DNA from: Chryseobacterium sp. R2A-55
GTDB taxonomy: Bacteria; Bacteroidota; Bacteroidia; Flavobacteriales; Weeksellaceae
Length of the DNA stretch: 64,000 bases
Assembly: GCF_021401085.1 (NCBI RefSeq)
Contig: NZ_JACBFP010000008.1
Span: forward strand, 91,243 to 155,242
Direction: 5' to 3'
Shown: in pieces, positions 57,283-64,000 of the stretch
Numbering within the stretch: position 1 is the first letter of the stretch
Layout: each line of letters starts with the position of its first letter
The notes under the pieces: generated by a model
The model's input: only the letters and a program-made list of their open reading frames with translations
Told to the model about the DNA's origin: nothing
Databases searched by the model: none
Program-made: the position numbers and the translations under genes

Positions 57283-57978
57283 TCATAAGAGGTGGATCAA
57301 TAAAAAAGGGCCTAATTCTATCAGACTTTCTCTATCAAAATATTTTACTTTATCATCTCTGATAATTTTGCCATTTTTTGTCAAGCGGAGTTTCCAATTG
57401 GGGTTGCATGGCTGCAGAACTGGATTTTCAGTTTCGCTAATTTTCCAAGTCCATCTCGGTGTTTGATTAGTAACTTCGTAAGGTTCTAAATCCCAAAGTT
57501 CCAATTTGTCAGTTAATCCGCTACCATCCTGAGTGGGATTATTGACTTTAATTAAAGGTTTATAGTATGTCAGTTCCGGTTCGGCGTATCCTCTTTTTGG
57601 AAACTTAATAAAATTCATTTTCTTCCAAAAGGTTTCCGATTCAATTGGTGAACAAAATAGTTTTATTGCAATGTAATTTTTTGATTTAAAAAAGAACTCT
57701 ATTTTATTATAAAACTCCTTCCCAATTCCTTTATTTCGGAAATGAGGATGAACCTCAAAAATATCTATATCTGCATAAGAATCACCACAAGAATCCCAAC
57801 ATGCAAATGCAATGGGTTCCTGATTACTGTGGTAAATTAACAACTGGTTATCGTGAAAGCATTTCATAATAATCTGCCAATTACAGTAAAATCCTTCATT
57901 TGTCTTTTGACTCTCTTCAATCAGCCAACTTTCAATCTTTTGAAGATGATCAATGTTGGGGTTTTCCAGGAATTGCAT
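57283..57978 (-). CDS. GNAT-family acetyltransferase with a C-terminal extension
   Basis: About 145 residues of GNAT fold (IDIFEVHPHFRNKGIGKEFY, the RxxGxG/A acetyl-CoA loop) followed by ~80 residues with TPRWTWKISETEN. The substrate is unknown. It is a stand-alone gene after the copper operon promoter region. Confidence 0.78.
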   Translation of the reverse strand: MQFLENPNIDHLQKIESWLIEESQKTNEGFYCNWQIIMKCFHDNQLLIYHSNQEPIAFACWDSCGDSYADIDIFEVHPHFRNKGIGKEFYNKIEFFFKSKNYIAIKLFCSPIESETFWKKMNFIKFPKRGYAEPELTYYKPLIKVNNPTQDGSGLTDKLELWDLEPYEVTNQTPRWTWKISETENPVLQPCNPNWKLRLTKNGKIIRDDKVKYFDRESLIELGPFLLIHLL

Positions 57979-58024
57979 ATTTATGTTTTATCGATTGCTA
58001 ACGCTTTGTAGCTCAGCTACTAAA

Positions 58025-58993
58025 TCATGATTTAAAAACCTCATCATCGGCGACATCATCGGCGTATTCAGCATTATCTTCTGAGAGGCGGTTAGGATTC
58101 GGGAGGATGATGCTGTTCTGTTGTAAAATAGAACAGATATTGTGGGTATAACAAATTTCATTAAAATCGTAACGCAAAGGTCCGGAAGTGAATACGGAAT
58201 GCTTATAATCAAAGGTCATTTCAAAATCCTTTAAACCGAAATCAAAATCGTGGAACAGACTGACCAACCATTCACTCAGAAATTCTGAAGAGAGCACCGG
58301 TGCTGAAATGAATTTGCGCCAATACTTCTCTGCAACTATTTCGGATTCGTAGTAATGAATAATTTCATCTATAGAAAGTGCATATTCGATGTATTTTTTC
58401 TGAAAGGAATAGAGGGTGCTATCAAAATAGGCATCTAAGTCGTAGAAGTCCAGATATTCATAAAACCACTGGCGACAAAAGTCCAGTTTTAAGAAGCCAT
58501 TTTCCATCAGTTCAGTTTCTATTTCAGAAACGGCGTCGGACAATACCGATTTTAATTGGCTAAGCTCATCCGTTTCTGTATAATCAAATTTATCGTCCAG
58601 GTAAAATATATTTGGTTCTAAGTAAGTCAACGGCATTTGTGATGGACTGTCAATACACCACTGCTGGCGTATGTCGGTAACGTGATGCTGATCTCCGTCA
58701 AAAGAAAAACCAAAGGCCCACAACCCTAGTTCATTAACGAAATTATAGGCTGTCTGCTTCACCGGGGTATCGTAAACTTTGCCCATGTACGCGTTAAAGG
58801 GCGCTGCACCATAAGGATGCTTATTTACCTCATCAAAATACTCCCGAAACCTTTGTACTAATATTTCCTTTGGATAGCCATCATATACCCTATCCTCTTC
58901 CAACATCAGTTCAAGCATATTGGCGTCGAGGTTCTCGAAGGCTGTGATTATTAACTGCAGCTTATTTACGGTACCACTTTTTGCACTTTCCAT
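58025..58993 (-). CDS. Unknown 322-residue acidic protein
   Basis: The protein begins MESAKSGTVNKLQLIITAFE and contains VYDGYPKEILVQRFREYFDE and GLWAFGFSFDGDQH, with an acidic end (NAEYADDVADDEVFKS). The first ~110 residues could be NTF2-like. No membrane segment. No family is recognised and no partner gene is adjacent. Confidence 0.55.
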   Translation of the reverse strand: MESAKSGTVNKLQLIITAFENLDANMLELMLEEDRVYDGYPKEILVQRFREYFDEVNKHPYGAAPFNAYMGKVYDTPVKQTAYNFVNELGLWAFGFSFDGDQHHVTDIRQQWCIDSPSQMPLTYLEPNIFYLDDKFDYTETDELSQLKSVLSDAVSEIETELMENGFLKLDFCRQWFYEYLDFYDLDAYFDSTLYSFQKKYIEYALSIDEIIHYYESEIVAEKYWRKFISAPVLSSEFLSEWLVSLFHDFDFGLKDFEMTFDYKHSVFTSGPLRYDFNEICYTHNICSILQQNSIILPNPNRLSEDNAEYADDVADDEVFKS

Positions 58994-59087
58994 TTATAAC
59001 AAAGGAAATATATATTATGGGAACTGACAAGATGTTCGATTTATTATTATAGCTCATGGTATGTCTATCCCTTAGTGAATTTCACTA

Positions 59088-59846
59088 TTAAGGTTGTTCA
59101 AGCCATTCTTTATACTTATGGAAATATACTAGAATCGCATTCTCAATAATTTTATTAGTATAGGCCTCATATGACTCGAGTGCATCCTGAATCCATTTTA
59201 TCTTGTCTTTCCGAAACTCCTTGGTCCTAAATTCTAAAACACATTCAGGCATAAAAAATCTCAACGAATCAGTTTCAAGTTCAAACTTTTTAGATTGACG
59301 ATAAAGGTTATCATACAAGTCAAAGTTATAATGTTCTTCGTCGTAAAATTTCGCCTCATGACTATTTTTATTGCGAAAATATTTGATACCCTTGAAGGTA
59401 TTATCATATGCTTCAATTAGTTGCAAAAAAGGCTTATCATATTTTGTGGGAATTTTATTTCGCAAATTGGGGATATTACACTTCCGATTTTCAATTTGTA
59501 AATCAAACAAAACATTTACCAACAGTTTAAGCAGATCGGATCCTGTAGACACTTTATGAAGAAATACTTCTAAATGGTATTTAATATAGTCTAATTCTGA
59601 AATATCATTTTCGGTATAGAAGTTTTTATAAGGAATTCGTCTCAAAAAAACAATTATTTTTCGTAAATCGTCCTTAATACTATTCAACTCAACAAATTTT
59701 GAATTTATATCTAAATTCAATTGATGTATTGAAGTTAAAAGATGCCTCTTATTGCCTTCGCCCTGCATTTCCGGCAGATCTTTCACTGCACTCATTAGGT
59801 CTGCAGAGTGCTGGCCAAACTTTTTCAGTAATTCCAAATATGTCAT
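59088..59846 (-). CDS. HEPN-like (Cthe_2314 type) helical protein
   Basis: A 252-residue all-helical protein with FRNKNSHEAKFYDEEHYNF near residue 155, an R(N)xxxxH signature of HEPN ribonucleases, and a helical C-terminus. HEPN proteins act as RNases in TA and defence. The gene has its own TATATTTG box (59867-59874). It lies next to a phase-variable restriction locus. Confidence 0.6.
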   Translation of the reverse strand: MTYLELLKKFGQHSADLMSAVKDLPEMQGEGNKRHLLTSIHQLNLDINSKFVELNSIKDDLRKIIVFLRRIPYKNFYTENDISELDYIKYHLEVFLHKVSTGSDLLKLLVNVLFDLQIENRKCNIPNLRNKIPTKYDKPFLQLIEAYDNTFKGIKYFRNKNSHEAKFYDEEHYNFDLYDNLYRQSKKFELETDSLRFFMPECVLEFRTKEFRKDKIKWIQDALESYEAYTNKIIENAILVYFHKYKEWLEQP

Positions 59847-59866
59847 CTTATGTTTTTCTATGGAAC

Positions 59867-59874
59867 CAAATATA
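59867..59874 (-). promoter_or_regulatory. TATATTTG box of the HEPN-like gene
   Basis: CAAATATA on the plus strand gives TATATTTG on the minus strand, about 20 bp before the ATG at 59846. It fits TAnnTTTG exactly. Confidence 0.45.
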
Positions 59875-59878
59875 TGAC

Positions 59879-60475
59879 TTAATTCATTTTCTCCCTCACA
59901 AAAGCCGAGACTGTCAGTCGGTGGACATTCAGTATTCTGCCTATTGCAGAGTAGGACACTTTTTTATCCAAAAGTTCTTTGATTTTCTTTTCCTGGCCGG
60001 TGAGTTTTGTTTTTGCAGATTTTCTACCTTTTGGTCGACCGAGGATTACGCCTTCCGCTTTCTTGCGGGCTAATGCTTCCTTGGTTCTCTGGGAGATTAA
60101 GTTTCTTTCAATTTCAGCGGATAAGCCGAAGGCAAAAGCCAAAACCTTAGAATTGATATCGCTACCGAGTCTGTAATTGTCTTTTATGGTCCAAACGTGA
60201 ATGTCTTTGTTCATACATTCATTAAGAATCCCCATGATCATCAGAAGGTTTCTGCCAAGGCGTGAAAGTTCTGAGCAAATGAGAATGTCATCTTTTTTCA
60301 TTTTTTTGAGTAGTTTTCCGAGTTTTCTTTCTTCCAGTTTTTTGGAGCCGGAGATGGTTTCTTCCAGCCATTTATCCACTACCACTACGTTTCTTTCGCA
60401 GAATTGGTTGATTTCGTAGCGTTGGTTTTCTACTGTCTGTTTGTCTGTGCTGACTCTGATGTAACCGTAAATCAT
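59879..60475 (-). CDS. Serine recombinase (resolvase/invertase, MpiA-like)
   Basis: A 198-residue site-specific recombinase with the catalytic Ser in YIRVSTDKQT, SELSRLGRN, the invertase motif AFAFGLSAEIERNLISQRT, an E-helix, and a C-terminal HTH (VSYSAIGRILNVHRLTVSAF). Such small enzymes in Bacteroidota invert promoters or gene segments. It faces away from the inverted repeats at 60570 and 61865 of the type IIG locus, its probable targets. Confidence 0.92.
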   Translation of the reverse strand: MIYGYIRVSTDKQTVENQRYEINQFCERNVVVVDKWLEETISGSKKLEERKLGKLLKKMKKDDILICSELSRLGRNLLMIMGILNECMNKDIHVWTIKDNYRLGSDINSKVLAFAFGLSAEIERNLISQRTKEALARKKAEGVILGRPKGRKSAKTKLTGQEKKIKELLDKKVSYSAIGRILNVHRLTVSAFVREKMN

Positions 60476-60510
60476 TGTTTGTTTATTTAATTATTGTTTA
60501 AAATAAACCA

Positions 60511-61221
60511 TTGAATCCGTTTCGACAAAAAAATAAACAGGCAGGTGAATTGATAAAAACTGTCTGTTTTATACGACCGATTTTAAGAGGTCGTGATATT
60601 AAACGCTATTCGTATGAATTTGCTGAACTTTATATCATTACAACTTTTCCTAGTTTGAAAATCGATATTGAACAGTATCCTGCAGTAAAGCAGCATTTGC
60701 AAGGTTTCGGATATGACCGCTTAAAGCAAACTGGTGATCACGGAGCAAGAAAAAAGACTAATAATGAGTGGTTTGAAACACAGGATTCTATAAGTTATAT
60801 GGACGATTTTTATAAACAGAAAATTATGTATCCTAATATGACAAAATTTTTGCCTTTTTATTTAGATGACAGGAACTTTATGCAAAATGATAAATCATTT
60901 ATGATCACGGGTGAAAATTTATACTTTCTAACAGCTTTTTTAAATTCGTCATTATTCAAATTCTGTTTTATAGATAATTTTCCTGAATTACAAGGAGGAA
61001 CCAGAGAATTGAGAAAGATTTTTTTAGATAAAATTCCTGTATTACAAGTTAACCAAGAAACGGAATCTCTTTTTAAATCTCTAGTTATACAAATGCAACA
61101 ATTGACCTTCTCGGGAGCTGATACAAAACAATTTGCTAAAGAAATTGACTTAATAATATTTGATATATATAAATTAACTGACGAAGAAAGAAATAAAATT
61201 GGCTTTATTGAGATTCAATAA
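60511..61221 (+). CDS. Silent inverted specificity cassette of the type IIG enzyme
   Basis: About 216 residues from IRPILRGRDIKRYSYEF to KIGFIEIQ match, in layout, the end of the active type IIG gene (IRPILRGRDIKKYSYEF ... VIFIESQ) but differ in between, where the target-recognition domain lies. It has no own start context: the frame only opens inside the repeat region. It lies tail-to-tail with the active end. Inversion of 60570-61880 would place it on the methylase gene. Confidence 0.75.
   Translation: MNPFRQKNKQAGELIKTVCFIRPILRGRDIKRYSYEFAELYIITTFPSLKIDIEQYPAVKQHLQGFGYDRLKQTGDHGARKKTNNEWFETQDSISYMDDFYKQKIMYPNMTKFLPFYLDDRNFMQNDKSFMITGENLYFLTAFLNSSLFKFCFIDNFPELQGGTRELRKIFLDKIPVLQVNQETESLFKSLVIQMQQLTFSGADTKQFAKEIDLIIFDIYKLTDEERNKIGFIEIQ
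60535..60569. repeat. Hairpin beside the recombination site
   Basis: AAACAGGCAG and CTGTCTGTTT pair (one mismatch) around GTGAATTGATAAAA and end in TTTT immediately before the 16-bp recombination repeat. It could stop transcription from crossing between recombinase and cassette or form part of the crossover site. Confidence 0.45.
60570..60585 (+). repeat. Left 16-bp inverted repeat (recombination site)
   Basis: TATACGACCGATTTTA at 60570-60585 is the exact reverse complement of 61865-61880. It codes IRPIL in both cassettes, so a crossover keeps the reading frame. Confidence 0.75.
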
Positions 61222-63910
61222 AAATAACTTCATCTTGTGAGAAATGTAAAAATTCATAAATTTTGTTATTAATATCTCGTTCAATTTCAACACCGCCATT
61301 ACTAAGAACTATTTGCAAGACAAGTTTCTCTAAAATATTTTTTTGTTCTTCTTCAAGAACAGGAACTGGTAATTGTTCAATAGTAAACTTCTTCCATCTT
61401 ACTGTACCGACGCCAGTTGTAGTGCCAATTTTTGAAAATAGATATTCTGATAATTTTGAATTTAGAAATCCAAGTAAGAATGGCAAAGAAGTACCTGTCA
61501 TTAAAAAGGTTGTAGCTTCATTCATAAAATTTCCATGTAAATCAAGACAAAACTTCGTTTTGTCAGAAATCTCTCCCCAAATTATTTTTTGACTAGTTAA
61601 ATCGTCCCTATAATTGGCTCCCCACCTTTGCAAAGCATACCACTCGTATCTCACTCCCGTTTCTGCTTTATTACGCTTCAGCAGATTTTCTTTGTGTGAA
61701 AGTAAATGTTTATAAATAGCGGGATACTCGTTCTGAAATTTCACTTCGGCATCTTTTGACGCTCCAATGATGTTTGGATTGTCCTCCAAAGGAAAGTGCC
61801 AAGGAATATATAGCAACCACAAATCTCCGAATTCATAGCTATATTTTTTTATATCTCTGCCACGTAAAATCGGTCGTATAATTTCTTCACTTTTCGGATC
61901 TTGCTCAATTAATTCTCTTCTTTTTTCTCCTGTAATAATAAAAGCTTCATTAAAGCCAGTTTTGATACCATAGTTTATTCTAATATCCCATTCTTTCAAT
62001 GGCTTACCTACGGCCTCAATTTTGCGCTTAATGCTTTGTTCGATAGGACTAAGAATTACCCAACTTTCACTTGTAATAAACTGAGATTGTTCTGAATTTT
62101 GGTTAACAAAATCACTTAAATTATTTAATAACTTTTCTTTGACTACGCAAGCCTGTGTTGTGAATTCATTTTTGTGCTTTGCAAACATTAAAATATTAGT
62201 ATCCACCGTTGCGGTGTCAAAAATCTGATTTCCTGAAAAATCTATTAAAGTCAAGGGATTCGTTTGCTCCACAAAGAAGCGTCGCAGACTTTCTCCATAA
62301 TTTGCACGCATCCATTTATTAGAAGTAATGAACATCAGCAAACCATTTTCGCGCATAATATTGTAGCCCTGCTCATAAAACAGACTGTATATATCTCCGG
62401 TCTTTATAAAAGTTTCATAGCCTACTTTTTGTAAAGCATCACTATCAGCACCCATTTTCTGTAACTGGATGTATGGTGGATTCCCAATGATAACATCGAA
62501 CCCGATAAAATTTCCTTCGTCATCCAGCACCTCCGGAAATTCGAAACGCCATTCAAAAGCATTTTCGTAAATCTTATTGCCTTTAACTTCTTCGATGATA
62601 TCTTCAATTTTCTGAATCCGGTTTTCCAGATCCTTTTTATCTTTCTGCTGTGCTTTTGTCAGATCGGTTCCGAATAATTGCTCGCTGCCATATTTTGTAA
62701 AGAACTCACCACGAAGCAGATTCAAGGTTTTCATTTCTTTGCTGTGACGGCTGATTTCTGTGCGGAAATCGTTTTTTAAAGACGCCAGAAACTCTTCCAA
62801 ATTTCTTTTCTTCTCTTTGTTTTCGGCTTCCTTGTAATCCCGTACTGCATTTTTATAATCTTCAACCGTTACTTTGGATTTACTGAACGTGGATTTTAAA
62901 TCACTGTCCAAAGGAAAACGGCTGATCAATGAGTTACCGTTTTTGATGTTTATATCAATGTTTGGTAAAGTTTCCAGTTCGGTTTCGGATTTATAGTAAG
63001 CATTCTTTAGTAATTCAATCCAGAGGCGGAGACGACAAATTTTTACGGAATTTGGGTTAAGATCAACACCGAAAAGACAATTTTCAATTATCGTCTGTTT
63101 TTCGTGGAATAAGGTTTCCTGAACCCGCTGACTTTCCTTGTTTTTTGGATTGTAGCGAAACAATTCGCTCGTTGAGGTATCGGTAATAACAATTTCGTCA
63201 CTTTCCACTTCGACATTGTAATCTTTAAATCTTCTGCCGTCTTTATCTGCGAGGATTCCAAGATCATTTTTTATGGCAATCATTTCATTGAGGACAGAAA
63301 CTAAAAAGTGGCCCGAACCAACGGCGGGATCACAAATCTTGACTGAGTTTACAATATCGTTCGCTGATTTTATGTCGCTGATATTGTTGTACAGTTGTGT
63401 GAAATCCTCACAGCTCCAATTATTAACTTCATTAAATTTCTGAAGCACTGCCTTTCTTAAAACCTCCCGGCTCATATACATGGTGATTGAACCAGGTGTA
63501 TAGAAAGAACCATCCTTATAACCGTTTATTTTCTCAAAAATAAGTCCTAAAATAACTAAGCTTTCGTTGGGCTTGAAAAGCCAACAATGAAAGCCCGTTG
63601 AACGGAAGCTCCGGTGGCTTTTCTTCAATATTGGTTCTTCTATGGAGTTATCGTTTTTAGAATTTAGATACGCAAAGCAGTTTTTTAGAATTACTGCTTT
63701 TTTTTGTGGCGTTTGATAGCCTTTGGAAGGGGGTTCTGTCTGCCGACAGGCAGGTTCTGCGGGTTTTCTTCGCTGCAGGACAAAGGTTCCCTTACCCGCA
63801 AAGGTTATTTCGCAGAGAAAGTTTGGGTGAGGAAAAGAAAATCCTGTGGCGGACCACGTTGCCCGAAAATGGCAATGGCCACCAGGTTTCCTTCTTTGCA
63901 ACACCGGCAT
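61205..63910 (-). CDS. Type IIG restriction-modification enzyme (methylase + specificity part), N-terminus replaced
   Basis: From residue ~118 on the protein is an Eco57I/TaqI-like enzyme: VILGLIFEKINGYKDGSFYT, SAM motif DPAVGSGHFLV, catalytic IIGNPPYIQL, then the recognition domain and the end VIFIESQ. The first ~115 residues (MPVLQRRKPGGHCHFR ...) are not enzyme-like and derive from a hairpin-rich insertion. The usual N-terminal nuclease is therefore absent from this window; the gene may be a broken copy or start outside. Recognition is interchangeable by inversion. Confidence 0.82.
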   Translation of the reverse strand: MPVLQRRKPGGHCHFRATWSATGFSFPHPNFLCEITFAGKGTFVLQRRKPAEPACRQTEPPSKGYQTPQKKAVILKNCFAYLNSKNDNSIEEPILKKSHRSFRSTGFHCWLFKPNESLVILGLIFEKINGYKDGSFYTPGSITMYMSREVLRKAVLQKFNEVNNWSCEDFTQLYNNISDIKSANDIVNSVKICDPAVGSGHFLVSVLNEMIAIKNDLGILADKDGRRFKDYNVEVESDEIVITDTSTSELFRYNPKNKESQRVQETLFHEKQTIIENCLFGVDLNPNSVKICRLRLWIELLKNAYYKSETELETLPNIDINIKNGNSLISRFPLDSDLKSTFSKSKVTVEDYKNAVRDYKEAENKEKKRNLEEFLASLKNDFRTEISRHSKEMKTLNLLRGEFFTKYGSEQLFGTDLTKAQQKDKKDLENRIQKIEDIIEEVKGNKIYENAFEWRFEFPEVLDDEGNFIGFDVIIGNPPYIQLQKMGADSDALQKVGYETFIKTGDIYSLFYEQGYNIMRENGLLMFITSNKWMRANYGESLRRFFVEQTNPLTLIDFSGNQIFDTATVDTNILMFAKHKNEFTTQACVVKEKLLNNLSDFVNQNSEQSQFITSESWVILSPIEQSIKRKIEAVGKPLKEWDIRINYGIKTGFNEAFIITGEKRRELIEQDPKSEEIIRPILRGRDIKKYSYEFGDLWLLYIPWHFPLEDNPNIIGASKDAEVKFQNEYPAIYKHLLSHKENLLKRNKAETGVRYEWYALQRWGANYRDDLTSQKIIWGEISDKTKFCLDLHGNFMNEATTFLMTGTSLPFLLGFLNSKLSEYLFSKIGTTTGVGTVRWKKFTIEQLPVPVLEEEQKNILEKLVLQIVLSNGGVEIERDINNKIYEFLHFSQDEVIFIESQ
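61865..61880 (-). repeat. Right 16-bp inverted repeat (recombination site)
   Basis: TAAAATCGGTCGTATA at 61865-61880 on the plus strand is the inverse of 60570-60585. It lies within the active type IIG gene in the IRPIL codons. Confidence 0.75.
63559..63625. repeat. Imperfect palindromic insertion in the type IIG N-terminus
   Basis: GAAAAGCCA (63574-63582) and TGGCTTTTC (63616-63624) form a clean stem, and inside it AGCTTTCGTTGGGCTT and AAAGCCCGTTGAACGGAAGC pair with bulges. Enzyme-like coding begins just before it, at about 63559. DNA from 63630 to 64000 has hairpins (CTGCCGACAGGCAG at ~63740) but no gene that can be supported apart from the read-through frame. Confidence 0.5.
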
Positions 63911-64000
63911 TTTCTGAGCATAGTCTGGGGAACAAAAACGCTCCGTTCCACTTTTAAACTTTCTTGCAAACCCTGAAGTTTTCCACGCTTCCAGCTGCTG

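Noticed and set aside
1..64000. CRISPR arrays, tRNA and rRNA genes
   Set aside because: No regularly spaced direct repeats of CRISPR type and no tRNA cloverleaf or rRNA sequence could be found by reading.

Overview
The window looks like a chromosomal piece of a Bacteroidota member, most likely a flavobacterium of the Weeksellaceae (Chryseobacterium/Kaistella type). The reasons are a SusC/SusD pair, lipoproteins with SPII signals, several TAnnTTTG promoter boxes, RHS proteins of the type seen in this group, and metal-efflux operons with Bacteroidota-type fusions. The assignment rests on reading the sequence; no database search was possible.

Layout. (1) 1-2.3 kb: a graveyard of RHS toxin tips with their immunity genes, ended by a 170-bp element with inverted ends. 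(2) 2.6-9.9 kb: a small exported peptide facing a SusD-SusC-thioredoxin operon. (3) 9.9-11.9 kb: gene-poor DNA rich in hairpins and repeats, with a candidate structured RNA. (4) 11.9-25.5 kb: an AT-rich defence island. A DUF4007 / AAA ATPase / PLD-helicase / DndD-like ATPase system is interrupted in the middle by about 6.3 kb of cargo: a P-loop kinase, a membrane protein, a PIN-GNAT-EVE-like fusion, an ASCH protein, an HNH nuclease, a methyltransferase-HIT fusion and three small genes. (5) 25.7-31.4 kb: small genes, an XRE / ImmA-IrrE peptidase / PIN operon, a lone PD-(D/E)XK-like protein and a truncated IS1182-type transposase hit by a second copy of the 170-bp element. (6) 32.0-57.0 kb: a long run of minus-strand metal-resistance genes. 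One set is Zn/Cd/Co type (P-type ATPase, ZIP, CzcB, CzcA-TolC fusion, DUF6660-like). The other is Cu/Ag type (multicopper oxidase, CopB-type ATPase, DUF305, GDCCVxC protein, MerTP, haem-binding protein, two adaptors, TolC, a split CusA, DUF3347 and two cysteine-rich envelope proteins). (7) 57.3-59.8 kb: an acetyltransferase, an unknown protein and a HEPN-like protein. (8) 59.9-63.9 kb: a serine recombinase next to a type IIG restriction-modification gene whose specificity end lies in an invertible segment.

How the parts work together. The metal genes form two export routes of the same plan: a P-type ATPase moves ions out of the cytoplasm, and an RND-adaptor-TolC pump moves them through the envelope. 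On the copper side, periplasmic oxidase and binding proteins are added, and a CxMHP...CPxCxM binding module recurs in four of its proteins. The defence genes group by target: base or backbone modification reading (DUF4007/DndD-like, EVE/ASCH, methyltransferase, type IIG) and toxin-type systems (PIN, HEPN, XRE/ImmA). The strongest candidates for something undescribed are the cargo operon at 14.2-20.4 kb and the invertible type IIG cassette at 60.57-61.88 kb.
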